Shown piece after piece: positions 12,701-24,700 of a stretch of DNA of 64,000 nt (position 1 is its first letter; each line of letters opens with the position of its first letter). The position numbers were made by a program, and so were the translations under genes. Origin of the DNA: Symsagittifera roscoffensis (Eukaryota; Xenacoelomorpha; Acoela; Convolutidae); contig NC_087070.1 in NCBI RefSeq assembly GCF_963678635.1, positions 13,488,539 to 13,552,538 on the forward strand. The letters run 5' to 3'. Below the pieces are notes generated by a model. That model was not told the origin of the DNA. It did no database searches and was given only the letters and a program-made list of their open reading frames with translations.

Positions 12701-15700
12701 AGTTGGCAGTCGGAGCAATAATCACGTTTAAACCATCATGTACGCTAGTTTGCCACATCAACGATTGTTTCGGAGTCGTAACCTGTTCCGCACATTCTCT
12801 GATTTTGAAAAAAAAAGGAAAAAAGTTGAGGTCTAGTTGATTAGCAAAATATGTAGCGAAAAAAATTTGATATTGCGCTCAGATTTGGGTTCATTTTAAT
12901 CGTTAAAACAGTATCTGCAACCACTGGGGTTCGAAACCAGGAAGACTTCTGTCCATTGGATTTTAAGTCCAATGCCTTAACCACTCGGCCATAGTAGCTT
13001 GCTAACTAGCCTCCGCAAAAAACCACTCCAAAAAGATTTGCAAAAAGTTTTTAAGAAAACAGTATATAACTTCAAAGTGTTTGATCGGCATACCACTCTT
13101 GGGAAATATAAAAAAACTTGGGATCCTTAACTATATTAACTCCTAGCCCATCAACAGAACGAATATAACTCAAAATTTTTAAACATCTCTAGAAAGAGTT
13201 CTGAAACTAAACTAAAAAATAAATTATCAAAAAGTTTTGTGCTATAGGATTTTTATCTCGTTTTCAAAGCTTTTCTGCTACCACTGGGGTTCGAACCCAG
13301 GAGGATATCTGTCCATTGGAACTTAAGTCCAACTCTTTAACTACTCGGCCATAGTAGCTTGCTAACAAGCCTCCGCAAAAAATCACTCCAAAAAGATTTG
13401 CAAAAAGTTTTTAAGACAACAGCAAGTAACTTCAAAATGTTTGATCGGCAAACCACTCTTGAGAAATATTAAAATACTTGAGCTCTTTAACTATAATAAC
13501 TCCTAACTCATCAACAGAACGAATATAATTCAAGTTTTTTAAATATCTTTAGAAAGGGGCGAACAATTGCTTTTCGCAAAAGTTCTGAAACTAAACAAAA
13601 ATGTAAATTATTAAAAGTTTTGTGCTATAGGATTTTTATCTCGTTTTCAAAGCGTTTCTGCTACCACTGGGGTTCGAACCCAGGAGGACATCTGTCCATT
13701 GGAACTTAAGTCCAACGCCTTAACCACTCGGCCATAGTAGCTTGATAACTAGCCTCCGCAAAAAATAACACCAGAAAGATTTGCAAAAAGTTTTTAAGAA
13801 AACAGTAAATAACTTCAAAATGTTTGATCGGCAAACCACTCTTGGGAAATATTAAAATACTTGAGCTCCTTAACTTTCTCAACTCCAAGCCCATCAACAA
13901 AACGAATTAAACTCAAGTTTTTAAAATATCTTTAGAAAGGGGCGAACAATTGCTTTTCGCAAAAGTTCTGAAACTAAACTAAAATGTAAATTATCAAAAG
14001 TTTTGTGCTATAGGATTCTTATCTCGTTTTCAATACGTTTTTGCTACCACTGGGGTGCGAACCCAGGAGGACATCTGACCATTGCAACTTAATTCCAACG
14101 CGTTAACCACTCGGGAATAGTAGCTTGATAAATCAACTGATCAAAAAACAATCGCAAAAAAAACAAATTGATCCGCAAAAGCATTTAAAGAAAAAATCTT
14201 TGAAGTGTTTGTTCGGCTTCTCACTCTTGGAATGTATGAAATTTACTTGGTCTTTTTAATTGTCATGATTCTTAACCCATCAACACAAAAAATATAACTC
14301 AAGTTTTCTTTTTAATTTTTCTAATGAGGGGCAAAAAAACTTTTTTCTGAAAAAAGTTCTGAAACTGAACGAAAGGTAACTACCAAATAGTTAGTGTTAC
14401 GAGGTTTTTAACCTCGTTTTCAAAAAGTATCTGCTACCACTGGGTTTCTAGCTTAAGAGAACTACATTCAATTGGAGATTAAGTCCAACGCCTTAACCAC
14501 TTGGCCATAGTAGCTTGATCACTCCCAAATCTTAAATAAAGCTATCCTAATGCCATATCTTTTTTCAAATAAATGACCTTGGCTGATCTTTTAATAGTTT
14601 CAATGTATCAAGCTAAGCGATGAAAAACTCGAACTCCACCAGTTCTCAACCCTTTGCTAAATTTGTTTCAGAAGAAATTACTTTGAAAAAATTTGTTTTG
14701 ATACTTGCTTTCCTTATTTATTTCAATCAAATGCCTTCTTTATTCTAGGGTATACAGTTTGAAAATCAAGACACACTCTTATGAAAAACAATTTTGAATG
14801 ATTTGTTAGTCGCTTGCTTTTCGAAAATAATCAAATTTTAGTTATGAAGTGAAAATAAACCATTACTCGCTTCAAGTCTTGGCCAAGTTAACATCCTCAC
14901 CCGACAACGATCTGGGATTCTCATTTGACTTTTTAATCTTGGTTTTACAAGCTACACAATTTCAACTCAAACTTAATAGTGGGGCGGAGGATCTCAACTG
15001 TTGTCGTTTTAGCCGTTTTTTTAGATTGTTCAAGTCTCGCACCGAAAGTTCTCGGCTAAAATAGATTATATTGAGAAAATGCTGCCCAAAAATGTTGCCA
15101 TTATAATCGATTATGTGTAACCAATATAGACAACATTATCTTTTTTAATACAAAGAGATAGACATACATAATAAAAATAAACAGACATACATACAATATA
15201 CATTCATACCAACAGGCATACAAATAAATATACATACATAACTTACTCACATACAAACAAACATGAATACAATCAAACGTATATGCAAAAAATATCTAAA
15301 AACATAAATACATACATATATACAAAGATGCAAACAAGGATACAAACATACGTACATACAAACATACATACATACATGCATACATACATGCAATCAAATA
15401 TACATACATAGATACATACATTTATACATACATAGATAGATAGAAACAAACAAACATACTTAGAATAAAACATACATACAAACATACGCACAAACATATA
15501 TAAAAATATACGTACGAACTTACATACAAACATATGCAAAAAACTACGATCTTGTTAACATCCTCCTTTCTAATTGACATTAGGTGGAGGTGTGAGAAAT
15601 GACAGAGGATTTCAGTGGGCGGCTATGATTAGTTAACAGAAAAGTTAAAAAGTAGCAGTATAAGCCCCAGTTTTAAAAAGCAAGGTTTTTTTGAAAGTTT

Positions 15701-18700
15701 CAAGTCCTAATAAAATCTGAAACTTCGGTTTTCTTATTAATTTCAGAGCAAAAAAAAAATTCAATAAATCCAGCTCTTTGATTTGGTATTCACCAGATGA
15801 AATCATTGGTCTTTCATAAACAAAAAAGACTTTTAAAACTTATTCTAAGATACATAATTCAAACCCCCCATTATAGTAAACTTCAAATTCAACAAATTTA
15901 GGCAGTGTTTTTGTTGGTTTAAGCCATTTTCCGTACCTGCAGTTCATCGCCCCACACATTCAAAATAATTTTTTCATTTCGACACACGGGTGGGTGCTTT
16001 TCTTGGCTAGTATATTTCGAGCTCCACCAGTAGGTGTCTAAGAAAATCAATTTGAGTACCTGTACATAGGGGATTTTCTGGGCAAGGTCTGAAATTCTTT
16101 ATTTCTTACATAAGTTGATTTTCAGATCTGAATTTTCTTTTTTCAGATCTTGATAAGATTTTTTAATTTTCAGATCGGAAATTTGGATCTGGGAAATCTT
16201 TTGTTAAATTATAATTTATGCATTTCGAGCAAAAAATTGAGTTTTTATTTTTTGATGTTTCTGCAATACACACTTATGTTAAGATTAACTAGCGGTAAAA
16301 AAGAACTTTTTTTTCAGTTTTTTTCACTAAATGTCTTCTTCAACTCTGTTAAAAAAATTTAAAAAAACTGATAAAACGACTGTCAAATTTTTTGATTTTC
16401 ATGATTTTCCAATGTTTATCACAAGCCTGGGGGAAACATAACTTGGCAGTCTCCAGCTTGAGACTTGGCTGAGTACCTGCTAGTAACTAGCAAAAGCTAT
16501 CAAATACAAACAATAAAAATCAAAAATAGCAAAAATTGTGTCATAATCATTGATTTTTCAGAACTAAAATGACCAAGAAAAACTAAATTCAGATCTGAAA
16601 TTAATTTTGAAATAGGTTTTTCCAGATCTGAGGGGATTGACGCTCCCTTCTCATAGATTTGACCCCCTGCCGACTTTTTACCCTTTTCAGATATCTATTT
16701 TTAGTGAGGTAACCTAGAACTTCTCTAAAGGCACCTTGGGCGCCAGTAAAAACTAATTTTTGAGGGGGGAGCGAGCGCCTAAACAACGCGAGTTTTTGGT
16801 CAACTTTTTCCAAAAAGTGCCAAAAAAATGCCTTTTATGGCCTGTTTTTCTTCAAATAATTGGCTGCGGCGCAGAAAATTTGGTTAAAATGGGGTCTTTT
16901 TGATGCTTTGGTAGAGCTCGGAAAATCAATTTGGGCGACCTAAAAAAAATGTCGGCAAATGTTTCGAAGTAATTTCAATGAAAGGAAAGTTTTTCAGACC
17001 AGATTCTCTCAACCCTGAGAGATTTTTTGGGATTTTTTATATTCAAAGTGTGCCCAAAATGTTTGATGTGATTCTACTGTCGATCACTTACAATTTGTAA
17101 GTACCCGGGTTGACTAAAAATGCTTGTCATACAAGTTTCATATATGAAAAAATGCTTATCATACAATTTCGTACAATTCCATAGATACAGAAAACTCTAA
17201 GATGTTAAGAAAACTCTAAGATAAGAATTTTTTCATATATGGAAATTGTAGGACAAGCATTTTTTCATGAATCAAAGAGTTGATTTTTTAGAAATTTATT
17301 TCTCAAAATTTTTGGTATGTGTTCGTGAACAAACACAAGTGACTGCAACCATGATTAACTCAAATTTAGAGTCACCAAAGGGTTAATCGTCTAGCAATTG
17401 AATTGCACTGGAAACGACTTGAAAGATGTTAGAGTTCTCTTCTCAAATGAATAATTGAAAGCATCAAACTTAAAAACTTTGGCAAAAACTTTCAAAGATG
17501 ATTATTTTTAAAATTAGGTTTTCATTTTATCAGACATTGATCAATGCATATATAAACAAGCCATACAAAATAAATAGGAGTTCTTAGCCTGTTCGAAAAA
17601 AGTAATTCAGAGAAACGGAAAAAATCCAATTTTTGTGTATCCAGGACTACGTTATGCAGACAAAAAATTAGTATTTGCATGCAAAAAAATTTTTGGAAAA
17701 TGTTTGTCTCAGTACAAAATTCGGTTTGCGGTTGAAAAAAAAACAAAAAAATTTGGGGCAATTTTAATATTACTGAAAAATGCTAGTCATAATTTTCGTA
17801 TGTGGAAATTCTATGATAACCATTTTTTTCCAAAAAAAAGAAGAAACTTATTTTTTTTGTTTGGTTGAAAAAGCCGCAGAAACTAGTTCGAATCTTTATT
17901 CGATGTTTTTTTTTAAATTGTATGAAAATTGTATGATTATCATTTCTCCATACATTTGATGCATGGAATTGTATGATAAGCATTTTCGGTGTATGGAATT
18001 GCAAGATAAGCATTTTCAGTTTATGGAGGTCAACCTGGGTACAATAAATCAAAGAGCAAAAAAAGTCACCCTTCAATTACTCCTTTCCACTGTTGGGATG
18101 GTGGTCTGGTCGGTTGAGAAAGATGCGGACATTGAACGTTTTAAAAAACGCAAGAAATGTAAGAATCGAAAGGATAGACAAAGATGTAAAATTGTGGCTG
18201 ATGAGTTGATTGACAGCTGTCTATTCTCCTAATAGAGTCATTTTGTCCCTCTTTAGGGCCAGGAGAACCAGTTCATCCTGCGGTCGATCGACATAGAGGG
18301 AGATGTGGCGATCAGTGTGTATGTGAAGTACGTGAAACAGGTGGTGGATGAGTGGCTCTGTGTCTATGGCCGGTATGGCCAGCCTCCCTTCCATGACCCC
18401 GTTAAGAACACGTGGCAGTACGACTTCTTCGAGATGCTGCCCAGAGATCTTTCAAGAGCAGGTGTTCACACGTGACATCTTCAGTATCTTTAACCATTTC
18501 ACAAGTTTCACTGGTGCCAAATTGATACATGCTTAACCGTTAAATTAAACCTCAAGCAGTGGATATTCTTTTCAAAACATTCGGTTTTAGGTCGGCCAAC
18601 TTGATTTTCAAGCTCTCCTAAAACCCTATTCAGACCCTATTTTCAAACAAAATTCCGCACATCCTTTGAAAATTGTGGCAACCAGAGTTGAGAGAAAACA

Positions 18701-21700
18701 CTCCTTCTCCTCCGCTCCCCCGCCTCTCCATCTCGGCATGCTACTGATAATGAGAATTTAAATGACAACAAGTTTTTTCCTGTGCTGATTTCATTCATTA
18801 AGAGAAAAGTTTGTCCATAAAAAAAATTTAAGAACTTTTTTGTTTGTCCAAATCTTAAAAAGAAGAAATAGAAAATTAACAATGTTTTTTTTAACCAATC
18901 AGAAGGGAGAAGACATGAGGGGGAGCAGTATCCAGACCAGAATGTGTACATGATTGAAAACCACCTGGTGCGAGACTCCGGTACATACTGGTTCGGAATC
19001 AGACCCTGTCGGAAGAACTTCGACTGGGACTACTTTGACACACCTGTCATTTCCAACAAGGTCGGTGTAGAAAAGAGCCATGCTAGCATTTATTAACAAC
19101 AACTTAGCCTTCATCAAAAAGGCTGACCACTAGTGCTTTATTTGATTAAAAATTAACTAATAATAAATCTCCTCAGAAAAAAAACTCTGAACATTTGAAT
19201 AGAGCATTTTTCGAAACGTTGGTTTTTTTTGCTGGCTTATAGCCTTTCAATCTGGTGATAGCTAAAATGAGCTCTGAGACATTGGTTTCGAGTAATTGAA
19301 GTCAGACACAAAAATAACCGCAGACGAGTAATTAATTGTGTATTTCTTTTAACTTAAGAAAGGATTAATACGCGAAGCTACTCTCAGTTGTTTTAAATTT
19401 TTGAAGGTGTTCGCGGCTGACTTTGAGTTCAACATCTGGACACAAGGCTGTCTTTTCATGGAGGAGAGTGACCCAAACAACCCGGATGCCTCACATGACT
19501 ACAAGTCCAGAGGATGTGTGGTTAGCTCAATAACTAACCTAATCAGTATTATTTACACAATCGAAGCGTAGTTTTATATTACGAAGACAAATTTTTCTAA
19601 GATAAGTCGCAAATAAAAGTGCTCATTTGGTACCACTTCTGGTATATTTCATTTTAATCATATTTTTAAGCTGATTCAAGCATAAGCATTTTAATGGCAT
19701 ATGTTGCTCTTTTATTTTTGGCTAGTGATAAGTCCTCTTAAAAAAACCTGTATTATTCAAATGTTATGGGAAATGTTGTTTTTTGTTTTTTTTTGCACCT
19801 CTTCAGAATATTTTTGCACTTTTCGCAGTTATTTCAATTTTTCTTCAAAAACACTGTAAATGGAAAAACCGTCTGTTCTTCTATGTGCCTGCATATTTTG
19901 CAAGTCTCTTTTCATTTTACCCCACGTGTTCTAAAGTGTCAGTAGTGGGCCTATTTGTTTTGAACTTTTTCTTTTCCGCAAATTTTAAATGCACAAAGCT
20001 GAAATGAAGGTTTCAATCAAAAGCGCAAAATATGGACTTCTCTACTTCTCACATTCCATACATGTGAAAACGTGATACTCGTAGTCTCAAAAAAAACTTT
20101 TCAAGCTGTAGCTTGAATCTTTTCCTTATTTCACTTTGTTTTGCCTAGTTCGACCCTTTTTTTGCCTTTTCCTCACTTGTGTTGGCTAAATTCAGCTTCA
20201 CCTCTGCGTTTTATTTAATTTCTGCCGAATTATGGTTCAGCTGAAGCTTCTGAAATGGAAGTGTTTTAAATTCAAATCATTAACCAACGTTTTTATTCTA
20301 CCAAAGTTTTGCCAAACGCTTTGAAGATTTCCAGCTTATCCGCCAGAATTTGATTAAACATTTTCACATGTCTACTGTTTGTTGTTTCATTTCGGCTAGG
20401 TGGGCAGTCTGTCGAACGAGTACGTGACGGAGTGCATGTGCATGCACCTGACCTCGTTCGCCGGCAGTCTCGCCCCTATGCCCCCCGCTTTGGACTTCTC
20501 GGCCATGAGTTTCAAGTTCGAGGACATGTACCCCGTCTACATCCTCCTCTTCTCCCTCTGGGCAGTCTACCTCCTCATCATGATGTGGGCCAGACGACAA
20601 GACAAAAAAGACATCGCAAAGGTCTCTTTTCTTTCCTAAATGCTCATTACTTTTCAACTTTTAGGTTTCAAACTACTAACTGTTCGGTCTCTGCTGTATA
20701 TATTTGCCCAACAACCTGTTTTTATATTGTTTGCGCTTCAGATTCAAAAGTTTTTTTTGGGATTACATATCCGTTTCCGTCGTCATTATACAAAAAATTA
20801 GCTGAACTTTAATTATGAGTTTTTACGAACAGTTTCAAATTTTTTTCTGCCGCATTTATTAAATGAAATTATCAACTGACGTCGTGTCGCTTTTTGCAAA
20901 GCTAAAAATAAGTACGAGAATGTTACGAGCTGTCAGAATTAGTTTGAGCAGAAACGAAATCGTTAGGTTCTCCGACTCAAGTATGAAGTAAGCAATGACC
21001 TCTTCCTTCAGTGTAAAAATAAAAACGCAACGAGATATTCTCAGTGAAAGTGTCATATGTTATATACCTTGAAGATAAGATCTACCAACGCAAACAGACA
21101 AACTTAGTAGTTAGAACGTGTTCTTTTACTAGCATGTTGGCTGAATTTGTCTAGCTCGGCTTCACCCCCCTGCCGGACAACGACCCCCAGGACTACTACA
21201 CGTACGAGATGGCCATCCAGACTGGCATGGTGCAGGGGGCGGGCACTAAGAGCAAAGTGTACTTCTACCTGGTGGGGGATCAGGGCAGGAGTAGAATCCA
21301 TGTGGTAGAGGACCCCTACAGGAGAATCATGAAGAGGGACTCCAAAGATCTCTTTCTACTCACAACGCCCACGTACTCCCACTGTCATCTGCAAATATAT
21401 ATATATATATATATTCATTTCTATTTCGATAATTATAGGAAACAAGACTATTTTGAGCTTGATCAATTCATGAAACCAACACAATTCCCTAAAGGTTAGG
21501 TGCAGTTTTTGTTAATGATCCCGTTTTTTTGCGTCAATGTGTGTTTTTGGTCAATTTTCATTCCAAAAGCACCGTCAAACTTCAGCTAAGACTGATTGTG
21601 TTTTAATATCGTAATAATACATTGTTTCCTGTATAGGTTCATAACGATTGATATAAACTATATAGTTGATCACTTGAAGAACCCAGTCTGCGATATCGTC

Positions 21701-24700
21701 GTCAGGCAATTTATGCCTGTTTTCAGACCTCTCTGAGCACAAAAAAAAACAAGAATTTAATAAAGATGGTGTAATAATACCAACATTCTTTTTTTACAAT
21801 AATCAGTTTTTAAAACTAAAGTAAGCTAAAGAGGAAAATAATTAGACATGAAATTTTGATGAGAATGTAAACGTTGGAGAAAATTGCTACTTTGAGAAAA
21901 GATAAGAATAATAATTTGACCAACTCATTAATTCCTATTATTTTAGTCTCCAGAAACTTCTGGAAAAGGTTGTTAAATTCGTTCCATTTCAATTTGCAAA
22001 CCATTTGGCTAAAAGTTGGTAAAAGTTTTGAAGGAAAGTTTTGTAGGAAGTTTTCGATCTCTGGTAAAAACCAAAAACGTATGGTGTTTTTGTTTTTGAT
22101 CTCTAACTTCTTTACTCTTTTAAGATTATGTTGCAAGTTGAAGAGTTCATATGAAGTAATTATTTTGCTTAGAATCACAGATTCATTTTCACCACGAAAA
22201 AACCTACACGTGTCTACGTTATTCTTTCTGAACGATTACTTGTTCTTTTCATTACTATTTCTGAACTAAATTGTTTTTTTTTCAAACTCGAAATCAGCTT
22301 GCTTTCGACCATCCTCGTTTTTTCAATGCATCCTCGCCATTTTCAAACAGTATTGATTTTTCAAATTGAGTTTTAATGGCTGTATCATCGGCATAGAGAT
22401 AGGCATTTGTGTTTTCATTCAATTTCGGTATATCATTAATAAATAGATTAAAAAGTAGTAGTCCTAGAATTGAGCCCTGCGAGACTACAAATATATTTTT
22501 AACTTTTCGGTTCAATTCTCCTACAAATTGCTCATTTTTGTGATCCTTAGAATATCATATTTTGCCCTTTTACACCGTAATCATAAAATTTGCAAAGTGA
22601 TATTTTTTAAAAACGAGCAGCCCAGGTTGGGACATCTGAGTGTGATATTTTGCTTGCTTTGTTCAGCTAAATTGACTTAATTTTTCGTTTCTTTTTTTCG
22701 CTTCTGAAACATTTAACAACAATCAAACAGAAAACGAGCAGTTAAGATTGTTCTTAAATATCTGTGAAGTGTATTGAAAGGAAGAAGTGTGTCCTATTCT
22801 GTCCAGGTCCCTGGGCAAGTTGACGAGTGTGCGTCTGTGGCACGACAACTCGGCAGTGGGTTCTGACCAGAACTGGTTCTGTGACTACGTCGCCTTCCGA
22901 GACGTCCAGACTGGCGAAAAGTGAGTAGTGGGAGCTTCCCTTTACTTTCCACCCACAACACTCTTTCAATGCCAACGTTCGCCAAAAACCGATTAAAGTT
23001 TGCCTAAACTCTGTACAATTTGTTACCAAGCGCGCTATTTTAAAAAAAAACCTAAAAGTTGTTCCTTTCGCTATCCGCAACCATAGGAAATACTCGGTAT
23101 GTTTGATTCAAGTGCAGAAACATGAGTAGGATAAAGGGAGTTTGGCGTTTGGCGTTTGCAGGACTTTCTTCATGGCGTATCGGTGGTGGTCTCTGGTGAA
23201 TGAAGATGGTCTGATAGACCGGACGATTGAGAGGACAGAGCCGGAGAACATGAAACAGTTCCGCTACATGTTCGCCGCCAAGGCCAGGGAGAAGCTGAAC
23301 GACGGCCACCTCTACTACTCTATCTTTGCCCGACCAGTCGAAAGCCACTTCACAAGATGTCAGAGGTCAGCAGAGTCTCTAGTTTTTCATTTAGATCTTT
23401 TTATCTCACTACGCAGAAAAAAACCACACTATTTAAATTTAAAATTTTTTGTATATTTTAGATTATGGTCGGAACATTCTGTGCTACTTGCACAGTAACC
23501 GGCTATCCCTGTTTTTTATTTTTTCATTCATTCATTAAAGTTTCGATTAAAAAATTTACAGTTTTACAAATTTGCAGTTTAGCTCATCATTCTATGCCCG
23601 TTCACTTCAGGATTAATTCAACCCCATCACCTTTCGGTGCTTTTACCGACATCTTTCCAACCCTTAGGTTTTTCTAATGACACCTTCTGTCCCACTATCA
23701 ACTACTTGTTAGGGGAGAGCTCAAGTTCCCGAAAGAAGAGTCTTGCAGTGTTGATGAAATAAAGCATAAAGTACTTAAAAACCCTTAAACTGTAGACATG
23801 CAGTACCCAAGCACGGTTATCGCCATTTACCTACAAAACTCTTGGACTCTGCTGTTTTCGAGAAGTAAACAGAAGGATGCCACGCTCGCTGTTTCATTTT
23901 TGCAAATGCAAAACCAGTTCAGACCGGAATTGGGCTCCCGGGTTTGATGTGCGTTGAAGGATCGCTCTATAAGTTCAAGAAAATAAAAATGCACTTGGTA
24001 TTTTCGAAAACTTCGAAAATTTAAAAATTTGCTCATCTGTAGCTGTGTTGCGTAAAGTTATGAGTTTCGTTAGGTGTTCGTGTGCAATGTGTATTCTGCT
24101 GTTGGAGTTCTGCGTGAGTGCCATGTACTACCAGTCCCGACAGAGTGTCGATGAATCATCCACTGTCTGGGTCGGACCCATCAAGTTCAACCTAGCCGAG
24201 GTGAGTGTCAGTAGTAGTTAATCGATTAGAATGTACTTTTGAGAAGAAATTATGAATTTTCAAAGTTATCTCATTTCCTGTTTTGTTTAGTTGCTACGCA
24301 TTACCTTTCATAAATTTTTACTTTTCAGATAAGATTTTGTTTATTTAAGTTTTCTCTACTTTTTCTATACTATGTAAACTCCATCGCCTCGTTTAACATT
24401 CCCCTTCCCCAGTTTACCCCCCCCCCCCCACACACACACACACACACACACAGTTTACCCCTCGTCAGTTTACCAAAAAACTTGGGCGAGGAGGTTACAC
24501 TGAGTAATCCACCGCCACGTCTCCGTTGAATGGAAAACAAACTGGGGGGGGGGGGGGGGCTGTAACTTTGGGGGGTTGGGTTTGGAGGTTAACTTTCGTA
24601 AACATGGGGTGGACGTAGGGATAAACGTAGGGGAGTGGGGGAGGTATTGGACATATGCATGTGGGGGGGGGGGGGGGCAAAGTGAGGGGGGGGGGGGGTT

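Larger units (their letters stand above)
12916..14520. repeat. Tandem tRNA array A (about 360-390-bp units)
   Basis: The five tRNA copies recur every 360, 383, 383 and 390 bp. The spacers are related too: 'CTCCGCAAAAAA...', 'TTTGCAAAAAGTTTTTAAG' and 'CATCAACA(G/A)AACGAAT' recur in each unit. This points to tandem duplication of a tRNA-plus-spacer unit. Confidence 0.85.
11565..18256 (+). other. Polycystin intron 11 (6.7 kb)
   Basis: Contains the tRNA remnant near 12.0 kb, a degraded TIR copy, tRNA array A, the (CATA)n tract, a MITE part and the TA-flanked TIR element. An odd short run of 'GGTCGAA(T/C)CATG' variants lies at 11735-11925. No further exon is needed, as exons 11 and 12 join in phase. 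Confidence 0.7.

Noticed and set aside
15273..15539. 88-codon Cys/Val/Met-rich frame
   Set aside because: Product of the CATA microsatellite, not a gene.
19783..20007. 74-codon hydrophobic frame in intron 14
   Set aside because: Phe/Leu-rich because of T-rich intron sequence; exons 14 and 15 join in phase without it.
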